Shown here piece by piece: positions 33,963 to 46,934 of a DNA stretch of 64,000 nucleotides. Each line of letters begins with the position of its first letter. Position 1 is the first letter of the stretch. The notes below the pieces were generated by a model. It made no database searches. It was not told the origin of the DNA and saw only the letters and a program-made list of their open reading frames with translations. The position numbers and the translations under genes are program-made. Source of the DNA: Basidiobolus meristosporus CBS 931.73 (taxonomy: Eukaryota; Basidiobolomycota; Basidiobolomycetes; Basidiobolales; Basidiobolaceae); the NCBI GenBank assembly GCA_002104905.1, contig MCFE01000143.1, positions 62,001 through 126,000 of the forward strand, given 5' to 3'.

Positions 33963-35790
33963 ATTTCTTGAATTCCATGAAATTGCTCCTTTATAGTAAA
34001 GAAAAGTGTATCTTGTAGTGGGTCTTCTGTCTTCCAAATTTTGTCCCCAATCAGCATTAGAGTATCCCACAAAATCCTGTTCTGAGTCCTTTTAAGTGTA
34101 TCTTAAGCAGATATCAGCAGTTCCTTTTAGGTGTCTAAAAATCCACATAACTGCTGCAATATGATCAGACCATAGTTCTGATTATGCTGGCTGACAGCTT
34201 CCACTGAATGTGAGATATCAGGATATGTTCCAAGCATGATGTACATCCAACAGCAGGCCATAGATTGATGAGGAATGTCAGGGCTTTCAAATGGCAACTG
34301 GCTCTCTGAATTTGGTTGAGTTGTGACAAAGCTTAGGCTTGTCTCCATTGAGGTAGCTGCTGGTTTACAGTCTTTCATTTGGCACTTCTTTAGTATATCT
34401 TGAATATACTTGGATGGGCTTAGGGTAGTATTCTGGGTACTTATGTCTATGGAGAACTTAGTCCCTAAGGAGTAACTGAGTTTTCCTAGATTGGATATCT
34501 AGAACTCTTTAGATAGGCTGGATTTAGTCTCCTCCAATGTTACTAGGTTATTGGCAGCTTTAATAAGATCATCCATATATAGAGCTAATAGAACTGGATT
34601 TGCTCTATCTGACTTATAGTATATACTATAGTTAGCATTACTCCTTTTGAAACTCAGAGATTGCAAATAAGAATCTATCTTGCAATTACAGGCTCTTGGT
34701 GATTTTTTGATACTATAGAGTAGTTTTTAAAGCTTGCAGACTAAATGAGGGTTATCTTGGCTAACAAACCCATTGGGCGGGTTCATATACACTTCCTTAT
34801 CAGGTTCTCCATTCAAAAATGCAGTTTTACATCCTATTGATGTACTAAAAACTTATATTTGGCTGCAATAGCCAATATTAATCTGATGGAATTAAACTTG
34901 GCTAGCAGTGCAAAGGTCTCAGTATAATCAAGTCCATTTGTTTGAGAGTATCCATTGGCCACAAGTCTTGCATTTTATCTTTCAATTGAACCATCAGACT
35001 TGTATTTTGTCTCAAAGACCAATCTGCATCCAATTGATTTTTTGCTGACTGGTAACTTGACCAGGTTCCAAGTTTGATATTCCATTGGGGCCTGATATTC
35101 CTCAGCCATTGCAGATCTCCAAAACTTAGTCTGATGGCTATTTAGGGCCTCTTTTGCAGTCTGGGGCTCATCAATATGGACTGAATAGGCATAGGCTAAG
35201 TTTGTACCCTCACTAATATAGTAATTTGGGCTATTTCTTGTTCAATTGGATCTCCAGGCATTTGATACTGGAATGCTCACTTCTGGGATATTCCTGGGCA
35301 CTGACTCTGGCTGACCACAGCTGTAGAGTCCTTTAGAGGGAAAAACCTTTCATTGTTTTGCTCCAATTCAATCCTGACTATTGGTTGACTTGTGATCAAA
35401 TATTTGTCATCATCTAATATCATTTTTTGTGAAAATTTTGAATTTTCATAAAACAACACATCCCTGGACTTGATTGGCTTCTTTGCTTTGGTTTTGCAGA
35501 GTTTGTATGCCTTACTCTCATTGCAGTAGCCCAAAAATATGCATTTTACATTTTTTGGCTAAAATTTTGACTGATTTGCAGGCAGTTTCTTGGCATGTGC
35601 TGTACACCAAAATATTCAATGTTTCTGCTCTTGTCCTGTATCCATACTATGCTGCAAATGGAGTAGAATCACAAATCATTCTGCTATAACTCCATTTTCA
35701 AGGTATACAGCAGTGGCAATGGATTCTACCCAAAAGTCATAGGATAATTCTTGAACATGGATCATAGATGTTGCCATTTACTGATTTTGG
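33963..35790 (-). pseudogene. Copia A copy 6 pol, truncated
   Basis: This minus-strand pol begins within RNase H (NADWGQNLEDRRPTTRYTFL); the last part and the 3' LTR are missing. Further pieces are MEDCKPAATSMETS-like sequence with changes, RT with a decayed active-site region (GYTRGS... at about 34,565-34,600), the linker (GYCNESKAYKLCKTKAKK) and integrase remnants. Indels and stops are dense, making this one of the older copies. Confidence 0.85.
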
Positions 35791-35799
35791 CTTCCAGAT

Positions 35800-37008
35800 A
35801 TGATGGAATATAAGTCATCTTCTATAGATTTTGATCTCTGATACCCAACGCAATATGAGCACTATTTTAATCAGTGACCCTGCATCCTGAATTGTCAAAG
35901 CAGAAGCTGAATCCTTCTGCTGTGGCCTAGCTTACAGATAGTAGGTTCTTGGCTATTTCTGGTACTTGGAGTACTTCTTTAAAAGTCAGTATATGGCTTC
36001 CTTTGCTGCTTCTGAGGTTTACTTGTAAAGTTCCTTCTCCCTCTGCGTCAAGTGTTCTATTGTCATCCATGAAAACCTTCTTGATTGGAATTTCTTGATA
36101 TTGGGTAAAAAGTTCTTTTTGGTGTGCAAAGTGTAGAGATGCTCCATAATCAATATAGCACATCTGAGAATCCTTGTTTGTGGTCATATCTAGTGCAGAT
36201 ATGAATAGACTATGTTCAGTTGTTGCAGTATTTCCATATTCAGGCTTCTTTTGCTGATTATCTCTCTTTTTGATACACCAGTCTGATGTGTGTCCTTTCC
36301 TTTTGCAGTAGTTGCAAAACAGGTTGCTGTTGCCTTTGTGGGGTCTTGGGTACCTTCTTTGTTGGTTATTACTGCTTAATAAAGCATTTTCATCTTCCTT
36401 CCTATTGGCACTAAATTTTCTTAATTCTTCATCAAGGAGCCTTCCATACACATAATTTAAGGTCAAATCTTCAGTTCTGGACTCTAGGGCTGCTACAAGG
36501 CCTTGCAGCTTGTCTGTCAGCCTTTTTGGAATGGTGACTATCACATCCTCATCAGTAGCTGGTATGCCCACAAATTCTATTTCATACACCAGCAGGTAAT
36601 TCTGCTAATTAGAATTTTCATTTCTTCTCCTGGCAGCATCTTTGTAGTAAGAATTTTTGTCCAAGGTACATCTTCTAAGCAGCTGAACATGACTGGTAGG
36701 TTTCAACTAATGCCTTCCTGGTGTTCTTTGCCATTTTTGCTCTTGAGCATTGAATTAGCAATTTGTTTTTAACATTAAGGCAAATGCAGATAAAGGCACT
36801 TTGTTCTCTCCTCTGATACCTTAAGGCTTCCTCTTCCACATTTCTAGGACGGCATTCTTCTCCCATGACAGTATCCAAAAGGACTCTTTCTTGTAGCAGC
36901 ATCTTCATCTTCACCTTCCACACTTGGTAGTTAGATCCATCCAACTTTTCAGCAGAGGGAAAAGTTCCAGTAACAGCAGTGGTAGACATTGTGGAGAGTG
37001 ACAGCTTG
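35800..37008 (-). pseudogene. Copia A copy 6 gag and protease
   Basis: The frame 35927-36589 holds the zinc knuckle (LFCNYCKRKGHTSDWCIKK) and the protease start (YIDYGASLHFAHQKELF, with DYG in place of the catalytic DSG). The frame 36675-36989 holds the capsid N-terminus (MSTTAVTGTFPSAEKLDGSN). A frame change near 36,600-36,670 separates them. At 35,790 the sequence jumps to integrase, so the pre-integrase region is deleted. Confidence 0.85.
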
Positions 37009-37020
37009 GGGCTAATAACC
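37009..37020 (-). other. Primer-binding site, Copia A copy 6
   Basis: The plus strand reads GGGCTAATAACC, one base different from the consensus GGGCTCATAACC. It abuts the LTR at 37021. The change also removes the ATG that lies inside the site in other copies. Confidence 0.75.
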
Positions 37021-37370
37021 TGTTGTAAGAGTCTTGGACATATTGGAAGTGAGTTGGGAGAACAAATAGATTATGTAGTATCACTTGGTTATTTATTGAA
37101 TGTCAAAGTAGTATTTATACTTTTACATGATCTTGGCATAACAAACATGTAGAATAGGTTAAGAAAGGTCCCAAGAACATGTGTGCAAAGTTTGGGGCTG
37201 TTTGAACAGCATTGAGAATTGTCATGTTCTGGGTACCTGGTATTTTAATGAAAATATTCTAAGTAAATCCCAACAAGGAATTTGGTCAGTAGTCTCTAGA
37301 CTTTGAAGGTAATGCTCTAAGTGACTAAGTTAGGTAAATATTTAGGTGTAATTTCAAATTATTCACAACA
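37021..37370 (-). repeat. Copia A copy 6, 5' LTR
   Basis: This 350-bp LTR runs from TGTTGTAAGAG to ATTCACAACA on the plus strand. The flanking CTATCACCTCAAC belongs to the tnp2 transposon copy 2 (compare 44,284-44,297), so this copia landed in that element's end. Confidence 0.9.
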
Positions 37371-39720
37371 CTATCACCTCAACTTTACAGCTTTTTAGTG
37401 TGATACTTGCAAAGTTGCCATATACCTTGTACTGCTGGTAACATATACATCTTGCAAATATAAGCTTGGTTGTTGCTACTTCCACCATCAATACATCCTG
37501 TATATCTGCATCAAACTCCTTAATATTTAACCATGTATTCCTTCTCCATGCTGAAATCTAGTCCCCCTTATACATGTGCTCTGGCTCTTGTTTGTATGAA
37601 TTCTTGATTGAGTGGTGTAGAAGTTGGCCTGTGACCATGAGACATCTGGCATACCTGAGTTGAGTTTTCCTAATAAAAACTAGTTGCTTGTTGCACGCAA
37701 TCTAGTTTTGCATTACTTAACTGATTACCCACCCATTGGGCTGCTTAGCTTCTTAATGCAACAAGCTTAGGTGTCTCCATGTGCACATCTATCCTCAGTA
37801 TTCTACAACTCTTTCTGGCTGTTCTCCATGTGAGCACTCATCATATCCTTGACAGACTTGAAAGTACTATCTTGATGAGATTAGGATAGGGTAGTACCTG
37901 TGAATTGACTTGTCTTCCTATCTCCCCACACATTCACTCCATAAGAGACTCCCAAAAGGTGAAGCAAGGCCCAATATTTGCAATAAACCAAGCAAGATGG
38001 AGTAGAGAATGGATATAGTAGTGGCAGAGATCTACACATTCAGCGTTATGTTTGTAGTGTAGCTGCTCAAATCCCATCACAAGCTTCAGACTGATGAAAA
38101 ATAAGTGCATTGCTCCCAGTGTAAAGCTTTTGCTCCAACAGATACCCTCTATCTTAAGTATCTCTGGTTTCTAATTGATTCCATATTCTGGCCAATGGCA
38201 TATAGCTTGCCAACTTTGCTGCAATTGCATGCTGACTTCTATACATTCTCTCTGTGGGAAGATGATGTTCTTAGTGTTAGTGTTTAGGTAATAATAATGT
38301 GTGTGAGTTATGCAGTAAGTCCCCTGGATCTCACACATTTGATAGCAATACCATCCATTGTGCACAGAAAAACTGCTATCTTGCTGATAGCATGGGTATC
38401 TCCAATGTAGATAGCAATATGTAACTTTACATGACAGCCACTTACTGCTATCCTGCTGGAAAGCATACAAAATTCATCCAGCAATGGATACAGGTAAATA
38501 TCCAGGTTGGACGGTGATTTAGGCCCAGATACCAGTAAGACTACCAACAGATTTTTGCTCTGATACTGTAAGATGGGTGGCAGATTCAGATTGATGAGAA
38601 TCATAGGCCAGCAGGATTTGCTGGTAAAGCACTTGTTTTATGAGAATCCATTAAATGCAAAAGCAAAGATATAGTCTTTGATACCTTCAAAGTAGCCCTT
38701 GCTTCTTAGCTGTTTGTGATGTTTGCCATCAGATATATTGGATATTTTTGTGCATGACTGATACTGAGTGCAGTACTCTGTAGCTTTGCAATATTTGCTG
38801 GACTGCATGAGCTTCCTTAGATACAATTTTACCAGAATATATCTGGAGTGTGAAAAATGTTATCCCTCAACAGTGCTGGATGCCTGACAATTTGGTCACA
38901 TTGCAATGGTAGTATTTTTGGATGTGAATGTCATGTAACTGTTAACACATACTGGAATCAAAACAGTGTCTGGGTCATATGATGCCAGCTGCATGATGGC
39001 TGTCCACTTGTACCATGTACATGGTAAGTTGCATCCTGGAATGATTTTGGCAAGAAGTAGTAATGAATCCTTAAAGCCCCCATTGTTGATATTTGTGGAA
39101 ACATGCCACTTCTCTAGTCACAACATTATATCATTCATCAGCAGATGGATTGCTGTGCTCACTTGGCTCCATCAAGTATCCTTGGGATTTATTTCAACAG
39201 GTATTGTCTCATTACACATTGGGATTTGGCCAGGCTCATGTGTGGTACTGTTGTCAGGGGAGATAGGGTCACAATCAATCAGTGAACCTTCTTTATCAGA
39301 GCTATCACTCTGCAAGCCATATTCCAAAGGCTGAGGTGAGCCTAAAGGTGTCACAAACTCATCTGACTTGGTTTGCGCAAGGTGACAAAGACAGCCAGGT
39401 GCCTATATAGAAGTATCAACTGGCTGGCACAATAATGTTGGTACAGTAGTGACTGATGTATAGTCAAATATGACTTGTGTGGCAAAACACTAGCTATGAG
39501 CCTTGTAATACTTTCTATACTGTCTGCATGCTTTATGGCTGAGAGGCTTGCTACAATAGCCACATGGTCCTTTTTCTCTTCCCTTACAGCATTGAGTCAA
39601 AGTAGTCTTGTCCATGAGGCAAACAGCTTGACCTTCAACAATGCAGTGCTATTATATCACTTTTTGCTCAATATTCATGTGCATTCAAGACAACCTTGTA
39701 TTTGGGGCATTGCACCTACA
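37371..39720 (-). pseudogene. tnp2-type transposase (copy 2)
   Basis: Read on the minus strand: RPCGY-like zinc stretch near 39,560, SLTCHYCASQ-like sequence, GLQSDSSDKEGSLIDCDPIS, then MYLRKLMQSSKYCKA (38,638-38,826). The tnp2 core follows at 38,308-38,604 (MILINLNLPPILQYQSKN, VLLVSGPKSPSNLDIYLYPL) and 38,171-38,470. The GDTPAISK block has degraded to GDTHAISK. The 3' part (37,380-38,100) has many stops. It lacks the insertion found in copy 1 at 30,353. Confidence 0.78.
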
Positions 39721-39837
39721 TGAATGTAAGATTCAATGATGACCTGCCATTGTAATCATTATAAATAAAGTTATGGCACCATATATGCATGTATATGTAA
39801 CACTAGTTCCCCTTTGGCTTGACTCACTTCCATATAT

Positions 39838-41890
39838 ATGCTGCCAAAAAGTAAAGCAAAGCTGTCAGGTTCCCAGCCAAACCCCACTGCTGATGGCAGC
39901 AGAAGAACAGTTGGGCAACTGCTTGCTTTGACATTCAATGGAACAAGCATGGCTACATCCAACAAAGGCCATGTTAACTGTGGGCCCACTGCATGTAATA
40001 ATGTGGACTCCTCAGGCTCTCAGTCAAGTAGGCAATTGAGAACCTCTGCAGAGCCACAAGCTAACTGTTATGCTCAGGCAGATGTGAATGTAGCAAATGC
40101 AGTACCCTCAGTTGAAGACCAGCAAGTAGCTGTCATAACATCACCATCACCCATATCAGCAAGTATGTTGTCTGCTCATACCAAAGCATAAATGAAGCAA
40201 TTAGGTGCAGTGGCTGATAAGATAGATGCATTGGCCTGAAGACATCAGGAAATAGTCCAGAAACAGGATAAGTGGATAACATGTGTAGACCAATCAGTAT
40301 CCCAGGTAGAGAAAGCAGTATCTTTGCTGCAAAGAAGGAACTCAAGTAGCTTGATGTCACAGCCAAGAATTGAGCCATTTCCTGATGTAACAGCAGAGGA
40401 AGACTGCACAGTCTTTGAAGCACAACAATAGTACCCAAAGATAAAGCCTGCAGAAAAACCTATTACAGTATGGGAGGGAGACAATGTGATGCTTATAACA
40501 AAGCCTAAAAATCAAAAGACATTGAAGATCTGTGAAGACATTGAGTGCAATAATAAAGAGTGGGCCAATATTCAAGAGGCTGTCAGAAGTCTAGCTCACC
40601 ATCACCTTTAGGCTGGCATACCATGGGCCATCAGGAACTCAAAGCCAAGTAGAATGCTCTTGACTTGTTCCATGAGCATCATCCTGGATGCAAACAGGCA
40701 AACAGATATTGGGCTAGCATTGGTATGCTAAGAAAGTGTCTTGAGAGTAGCAGAAACTATTAAAGGCAGAAGAACAAGGGTGCCATGGCTAATAACCAGT
40801 GGCTTCCTCAGGAGCCCATCCCAAGCAGAGCCAAAAGCCCCCAACAAGCATCAAGGAGATGTCAGGTAGCTGGAAGAGTGCCAATAGGGGACAAGCAGGC
40901 AGTCATGGATGCACTAGCACAACATTTGTCAAGGAAAAGGTGTAGTACCACTCAAGAAGCACTCAGTCAAAGTAGAAATGGAGGACTTGAAGGTGATAAA
41001 CACCAGCGGCTTCTACAGGAGCCTGTTGCAACTACAGTTGAGTCCTCAAAACAAGCAGAAAAGAAATATCAGGTTGCCAGAAGAGTGGTGGCAAGGAACA
41101 AGCGGGCTAAAAGAGATGCATCAGAGCAGAACCTATCAAGGAGAAAATGTAGCTCATTACAAGAAGCACTCAGACAAAGTAGTAGTGAAAGACTGGCATT
41201 GATAAAGGAAAAGGTAAAGGAAAAAATTTCTACCCAAGCCTGAGACAGGTAGGCATGCAAAAAAACTGCAGTTCTTGCTAATCAATGCTGCAAGCCTGGC
41301 ACAGAATGAATACCATCATAGCCAAGAAGAATCAGCAACAAGAAAACAGATGTTCTCACAAGAGTTGGAAGCGCAGTCAGTTGAGTTACACTCCAGCTAG
41401 GTGGATGAGTATGCAGAAAATGGCAATTTGTCTACCACAGCCTCTGCATCCTCCACTGCTGACAGAGTGGAGATCCCACTGACAGACATTCTACAATGTC
41501 AAGAACTCAAAAGACTATTGCAATGCCTTCAGTGGAATTTTGCAACATTAATAGGCATACCAGGAGGTAGCAGCACTTCTTCAAAAGCAGTGTGCTAAAA
41601 AACCCCTTGAATATTGCAAGTATTTATTGCAAAGACTGGCAGATGAGGTGCTAGACCTTGCAGTGCTGGCTGAAGACCAGGATGTGTAGGAACTAGTGAA
41701 TCAACATTGGCATAAAACTGTTGGGTTCCCACCAAAGTTGTGGAACCAGAGCATTACAGCAGAGGTACTTATTGAGTAGAGGATTTTGATGGAGTTACTT
41801 GTTGAGCGTGGGGTTGGGCTTAATGTTAGTGGAGGGTATAAGGACTTGTATAGGTCAATACAATGGTGTCCTGATAGGATCACAATCTCT
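39838..41890 (+). pseudogene. tnp2-transposon accessory gene (copy 2)
   Basis: MLPKSKAKLSGSQPNPTADG opens a 117-codon frame. After a stop come coiled-coil sequence (QVEKAVSLLQRRNSSS) and ICEDIECNNKEWANIQEAVR. The frame 40785-41243 (152 codons) contains two tandem modules of about 60-65 residues. Each has a QEP start, a QVA.RV stretch, a KxAxxDA stretch and an SRxxCSxxQEAL end (near residues 5-62 and 68-128). It is basic and Gln/Ser-rich. The 3' part contains CRKWQFVYH-like decayed sequence and a tail matching 54,866-55,140. The function is unknown; binding to transposon ends is a guess by analogy with CACTA TnpA. Confidence 0.6.
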
Positions 41891-43589
41891 TAGTCACCGG
41901 ACTTTAAATTTGTGATAGCCTTTTGACAGGATCATTACAATAACTTTTTGTAGGGTTCCACATGCAATTTGCACAGTATGGGCCAGACATGTCCATTTGT
42001 GCCTCAACTTTGGAAACCCAAGAGATATTGAATGAGTTTTTGCCTCAGCTAAGTAATGTAATAAGTGATATACTAGTAGAGCTACATGGTTTCCAAGAGC
42101 AATACACACAGGACTCATCAAGGCAACAGTGCCAAAGTATTAGACAGAGGGTGAGTGGGTACCTTGAGTAATCAGAAGGTGACTTCAACAGGAAGAATAC
42201 ATACCAGAAGCAACTGTGTCAAGAGTGCACCAGCATGCCTTGCTGGATTCCTTACCATCCCCTGCAGCATTGGCATGTTGATGCTTGTCAGTCCAATCCA
42301 CACTAACACCCCTCACAAGAGTGCCCCACATTGAGTCAAAATGCATCAGATCAACATTCATTCTTCAGGGCAAAACTACCAGAACCCACTAAACTGCTCA
42401 TTTAGGCACAAGTCCATTGGAGAGGGCCAAGATGAGTCAACCTGTAACATCACATTGAGCTCAGCCATGGGCTGTGCCAACACATCAAGTTGTGCCTGAG
42501 CATGCTGGCACATCTGAACATCAGCAAGTTACTTCTGGTGAACTGACTGACAATGACCCACATGAAGTGCCTCCACCACCAGAGTCTTTGGCAAGTAAAA
42601 GAATGCATCAGCATGTGGCACCTCAGGCTGGTTCTGCTATATTGTCTGGGGCAATTTAGTGCAGCCAAGCTCCAGTATTGTGCTCATTAACTAGGAGGCA
42701 AAATACTGACTACAAGTACACAAGTAGCCAAGATGATTGTGCACAAGGAGGTAGTTCAGGTGTTCAATGTGAATCACTACCAAATTTTTCAGTAGTAATG
42801 CCTGTAAGAAAAAATCTAGGAGAAGATGATACAACCACAGTGAATTGTTGACATTTGTCACAATCCAAATCATGCATTTTTTTTGCAATCTAAATTGAGC
42901 CATTGCAAATCTGTGATCATTAAGTTTTTGTCATAAGTAATATCAAGGTTGTCTTGCATTTGAGACTGTGCCCCTTTATAAACACCCTGCATATTTACAC
43001 ATCATTTGTAACACCAGTGCAGCTATTTAATCTGATTTACATCAACACAACTAGTTGCATGCTTGCTATGACACCAAGTCCAATTACTGAGATCAGGAAC
43101 TTACTTGCTCAATGGGCAAAATGAAATATTTGATGATAAATCAGGTAGCTTGTGTGTTGGTCAATGAGCCAATTGGGGGCCAAGAGCTTTAGGATACTTT
43201 TAGACCAATCAACCATTGTCATACTATCTAATTGGAGTGATGGCAACCATAATGGTGAGTATCTGTGTAGTTTATAGTGTGATACACATTTATTTCCATC
43301 CACATTAAAGAAACATATCCAAGTACTGGACTTTACCTACCACAATAACAGTATGTGATTGCCCATGTGATGCAAACATCACAAGTTGGGGTAATTGTCT
43401 GTGCTAACCACATTGTGTCAGATTATGCCATAGTGTGCAAGATTGTCCCACATAGTGCAAAATTGACCAAGAGCAATCCTGCCTACTGGTTGCTACACTA
43501 CCATGCCTGATTGTTCTTTGCAACCACAGATTGCACCACATGCCCTGGAGCAGTACAATGGAACAAGTCTCTTGAGTGTTAGCAATGTT
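41891..43589 (+). other. Unassigned sequence between tnp2 copies
   Basis: The first 70 bp (GTGATAGCCTTTTGACAGG...) recur in diverged form at about 54,110-54,170, so they may be the outer end of the tnp2 element. Plus-strand frames at 41962-42171 (MQFAQYGPDMSICASTLETQ) and 42474-42659 (Pro/His/Gln-rich) have no match I know. They lie in the direction of the accessory gene and could be its continuation or a third gene. From 42,700 to 43,590 I see nothing coding. Confidence 0.4.
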
Positions 43590-43719
43590 TTCCTCCTGAG
43601 GAGGTGGATTCCTGACAAGTTGAACACCTTGCAATGATCACATTTTCTGATTTGAATATCATGCAGGTCTTAATACATGCTGACATTAGAACAGTCTCTG
43701 GGTCATACTCTATGAAGAA
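43590..43719 (-). pseudogene. tnp2-transposase fragment (zinc-ribbon-like part)
   Basis: A short minus-strand piece matches 46,085-46,205, the region encoding C..CQES and DPETVLMPACVNS. It is directly followed by a transposon end at 43,720. It is therefore a separate, internally deleted copy next to copy 3. Confidence 0.6.
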
Positions 43720-46700
43720 TAATCTGGTCCTGCAATAGATTCAATTTAGATCAGCCATCAAGATCCCATCAGGTGACTGTTTCGATACCAGCAGCTTGGA
43801 ATTAATGATCATCTACACAATCTTATGATGGAACCACAATGGTGTTTGGCTAATTTCACCACCAAATAAAGTTAAAAAGCATAACAGTTTTTGAGTGGTT
43901 TTTTGTCAAGCATTGTTGCAGTATTGGTGTGCTCTATAACTGTACAAGTGGATCTAACCAGCCAGTGCATTCAGTTGCCTTATATGGCAAAAAACTTGAC
44001 AGTGTTTTGACAGCCTCATTGCAAGCCTCTGATGGCATTATTATGGTAGTATGGTGGCCTAAAGCTAGCTCTGTAAAATGCTACAGTACCAATTTACTAA
44101 ATGATATTTCCTTTTTCTACCTCACCTTGCACAGTTCATATATTCCACTCTAAAATCATCCCTCTTTATTTGCTTACCCATTACTACTTTGGGTGTTCCA
44201 CATATAGTTCAAATCAAAAAACACTATGGCCACCTGCTTACCAACCTCTACAAGCATGCGCACCTGCTGCAATTGACATACTTCTATCACCTCAACTATA
44301 CAGCTTTTTGATGTGATACTTGCAAAGTTGCCATATACCTTATATCACTGGTAACATATATATCTTGCAAAAATATGCTTGGCTACCACCACTTCTGCCA
44401 TGAATACCTTCAGGAATATTTGCAAAGAACTTTTTGGTATTTAGTCAGTATATTCCTTGTCCCTCCTGGATTCTAGCACCCCTTATAGTTGTGCTCTGGC
44501 TCTTGTTTGTGCCAATTCTGTATTGATTAGTATAGAAATTAGCTTGTGGTCAAGCAAAATCCAGCATTCCCTGGTAGAGTTCTTGTAGTTAAAAATCAAG
44601 TGCTTATTGCACCAAACCCAACTTTGCATTACTTAACAGATTACCCATGCATTGGGGCTGCTTAATGCTATAGACATAGTTGTCTCCATGTGTACATCTT
44701 TATCAGTATTTTCCAACTCTTCTTGGCTGACCTCCATATGCCAACTCATCCCTTCCATGACAGACTTGAGGTAGCATTCTTAATGAGATTGGGATATGGT
44801 AGTACCAGCAACTTGACTAGTCTTCCTATCTTTCTACACATCTGCTCCATAGGAAACTCCCAAAAGGTGAGGCAAGGTCCCATATTTGCAATAAACAAAG
44901 CCAGATGAAGTAGAGAATGGATACAGTAATGACAGAGATCTACACACTTGGCTTTATGTTTGTAGTATAGCTGCTCAAATTCCATCACAAGCTTCTTGCC
45001 CAAAAGCTCTAGGGGCATCAAATCAGCATTGGTGATCCACATCTGAATATATAGTCCTTCAATGTCCACTTATAACTCCCAATGCTTCAATGTACTCCTG
45101 GTAAAAATGACTTCAGAAGGCCACCTGAATAAGCACATATCTAGTTCATCCAGTCCTTGCATTTGTATTGTTGCATATATATATCAATATTGATTGGTGC
45201 TTGTGATCAGTACCTGGGTAGCAGATACTCTGTAATATCTTGCCAATTCTTCAAATTTCTCCAGTATCACAAAGGGCTCATTTAGCTTGAATTACCTCAT
45301 ACAACTTGGTCACCAGTATGGGGATATTGTTGAGCCACAAATTCATTGCTCCCAGGGAAAAGGTTCTGCTCCAACAGATACCCTCTTTCATAAGTGTCTC
45401 TGGTTTCTGATTAATTCCATATGCTGGCTAATGGCTTATAGCTTGCCAACTTTGCTGCAATTGCAGGTTGACTTCTGTACATTTTCTTTGTGCAAAGATG
45501 ATGTTCTTAGTGTTGGTGTTTGGGTAATAAATATGTGTGTGAGTATGGGGTAAGTCCCCTGGATCTCACACATTCAACAGCAATACCATTTATGGTGCCC
45601 AAAAAGCCATCTATTTTGCTAATGGGTGGGGTATTGTTAGTGCAGATAATAATATGCACTTTGAAATGATGGCCGTTTACTGTTATCCTGCTGGAAAGTA
45701 TGCAGAATTCATCCAGCAATGGATACAGGTAGCTATCCAGGTTGGACAGTGATTAAGCCCCATATACCAGTGGGACTACCATCAGATTTCTGCATTGATA
45801 TTGTAAGATAGGTGGCAGATTCAAGTTGTTGAGAAATCAGTGGCCATCAGGATTTGCTGGTAGTGTACTGGTTTAATGAGAATCCATCAAGTGTCATGGA
45901 AAAGACACGGTCATATGTACCTTTAAGTAGCCCTTGCTTCTTATCTGTTTATTATGTTTGCCATTGAATATATTGGATATGTTTGCTCTTGAATGCTACT
46001 GTACTTATAGCTTCACAATATTTTTTGGACTTCATGAGCTTCATTAGTCATGGTATTACTAGAATATATCCAGAGTGCAAACAATGTTTTCCCCCAATGG
46101 TTGTGGATTCCTGACAAGTTGAACACCTTGCAATGGTAGCATTATCTGATGTGAATGCCATGCAGCTGTTAACACATGCTGGCATCAGGACAGTCTCTGG
46201 GTCATATGTTGCCTGCTGCATGATGGTTGTCCACTTGTACCATGTGCATGGCAAGTTGCATCCCTGGATGATTCTGGTAAGAAGTAGTAGTAAATCCACA
46301 AAGCCCCCATTACTGATATTAGTGGAGAAGTGCCACTTCTTTAGCCACAACATCACATCATTCACCACTAGATGGATTACTGGGCTCACTTGACTTCACA
46401 TAGTATTCTTGGCATTCTTTTGCCATGGGTGGTGCTGCATTACATGATGCAATTTAGCCAGGCTCATGCAGGGTACTGTAATTAGAAAAGATAGGCTCAC
46501 AATCCATCAGTGAGCTAGCTTCTTCAGAGCTATTACTCTGCATGCCATATTCAGAATGCTGGGGTGAGACCAAAAGCATCACAAATTCTCCTGACTCAGT
46601 TTATGTAAGGTGACAAGTACAGCCAGGTGCTGTTATAGAAGTATCAAGTGGCCAGCAAGATATTGCAGATACAGTAGTAACAGCTGAATGGTAAAATATG

Positions 46701-46930
46701 ACTTGTGTGGCAAAACACTGGCCTTGATCCTTGTAATACCTCCTAAGCTGTATGTGTGCTTCATGGCTGAAAGGCTTGTTACAATAACCACATGGTCTTT
46801 TTTCTCTTCTCTTATGGTGTTGAATCAAAATAGTCTTGTCCATGGGGCAAACAGTTTGGCACTTAACAATGTAAAGCTGGTTTATCATTTTTTTGTCAAT
46901 ACTAATGTGAATTTAAGACAGTCTGTTATT
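43720..46930 (-). pseudogene. tnp2-type transposon copy 3: end region and transposase
   Basis: The noncoding end (43,720-44,350) is followed on the minus strand by decayed C-terminal sequence, then LGKKLVMEFEQLYYKHKAKC (44,746-45,069), and a tnp2 core near 45,500-45,830 (MLDEFCILSSRITVNG). Next are MSPVIHLVVNDVMLWLKKW with CSTCQESTTIGGKHC (46,048-46,389) and the N-terminal VCPMDKTILIQHHKRREKRP with CGYCNKPFSHEAH (46,601-46,888). The last piece preserves the N-terminal Cys/His cluster best among the copies. The accessory gene is absent: Copia A gag begins at about 46,935. Confidence 0.75.
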
Positions 46931-46934
46931 TGAG

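Larger units (their letters stand above)
37371..41890 (-). mobile_element. tnp2-type DNA transposon, copy 2 (two divergent genes)
   Basis: It has the same gene pair as copy 1 but inverted: transposase on the minus strand (37,371-39,720) and accessory gene on the plus strand (39,838-41,890). The left end is cut by the Copia A LTR. The right end is not defined. The shared layout in two independent copies shows that the divergent arrangement belongs to the transposon rather than being a chance junction. Confidence 0.75.
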
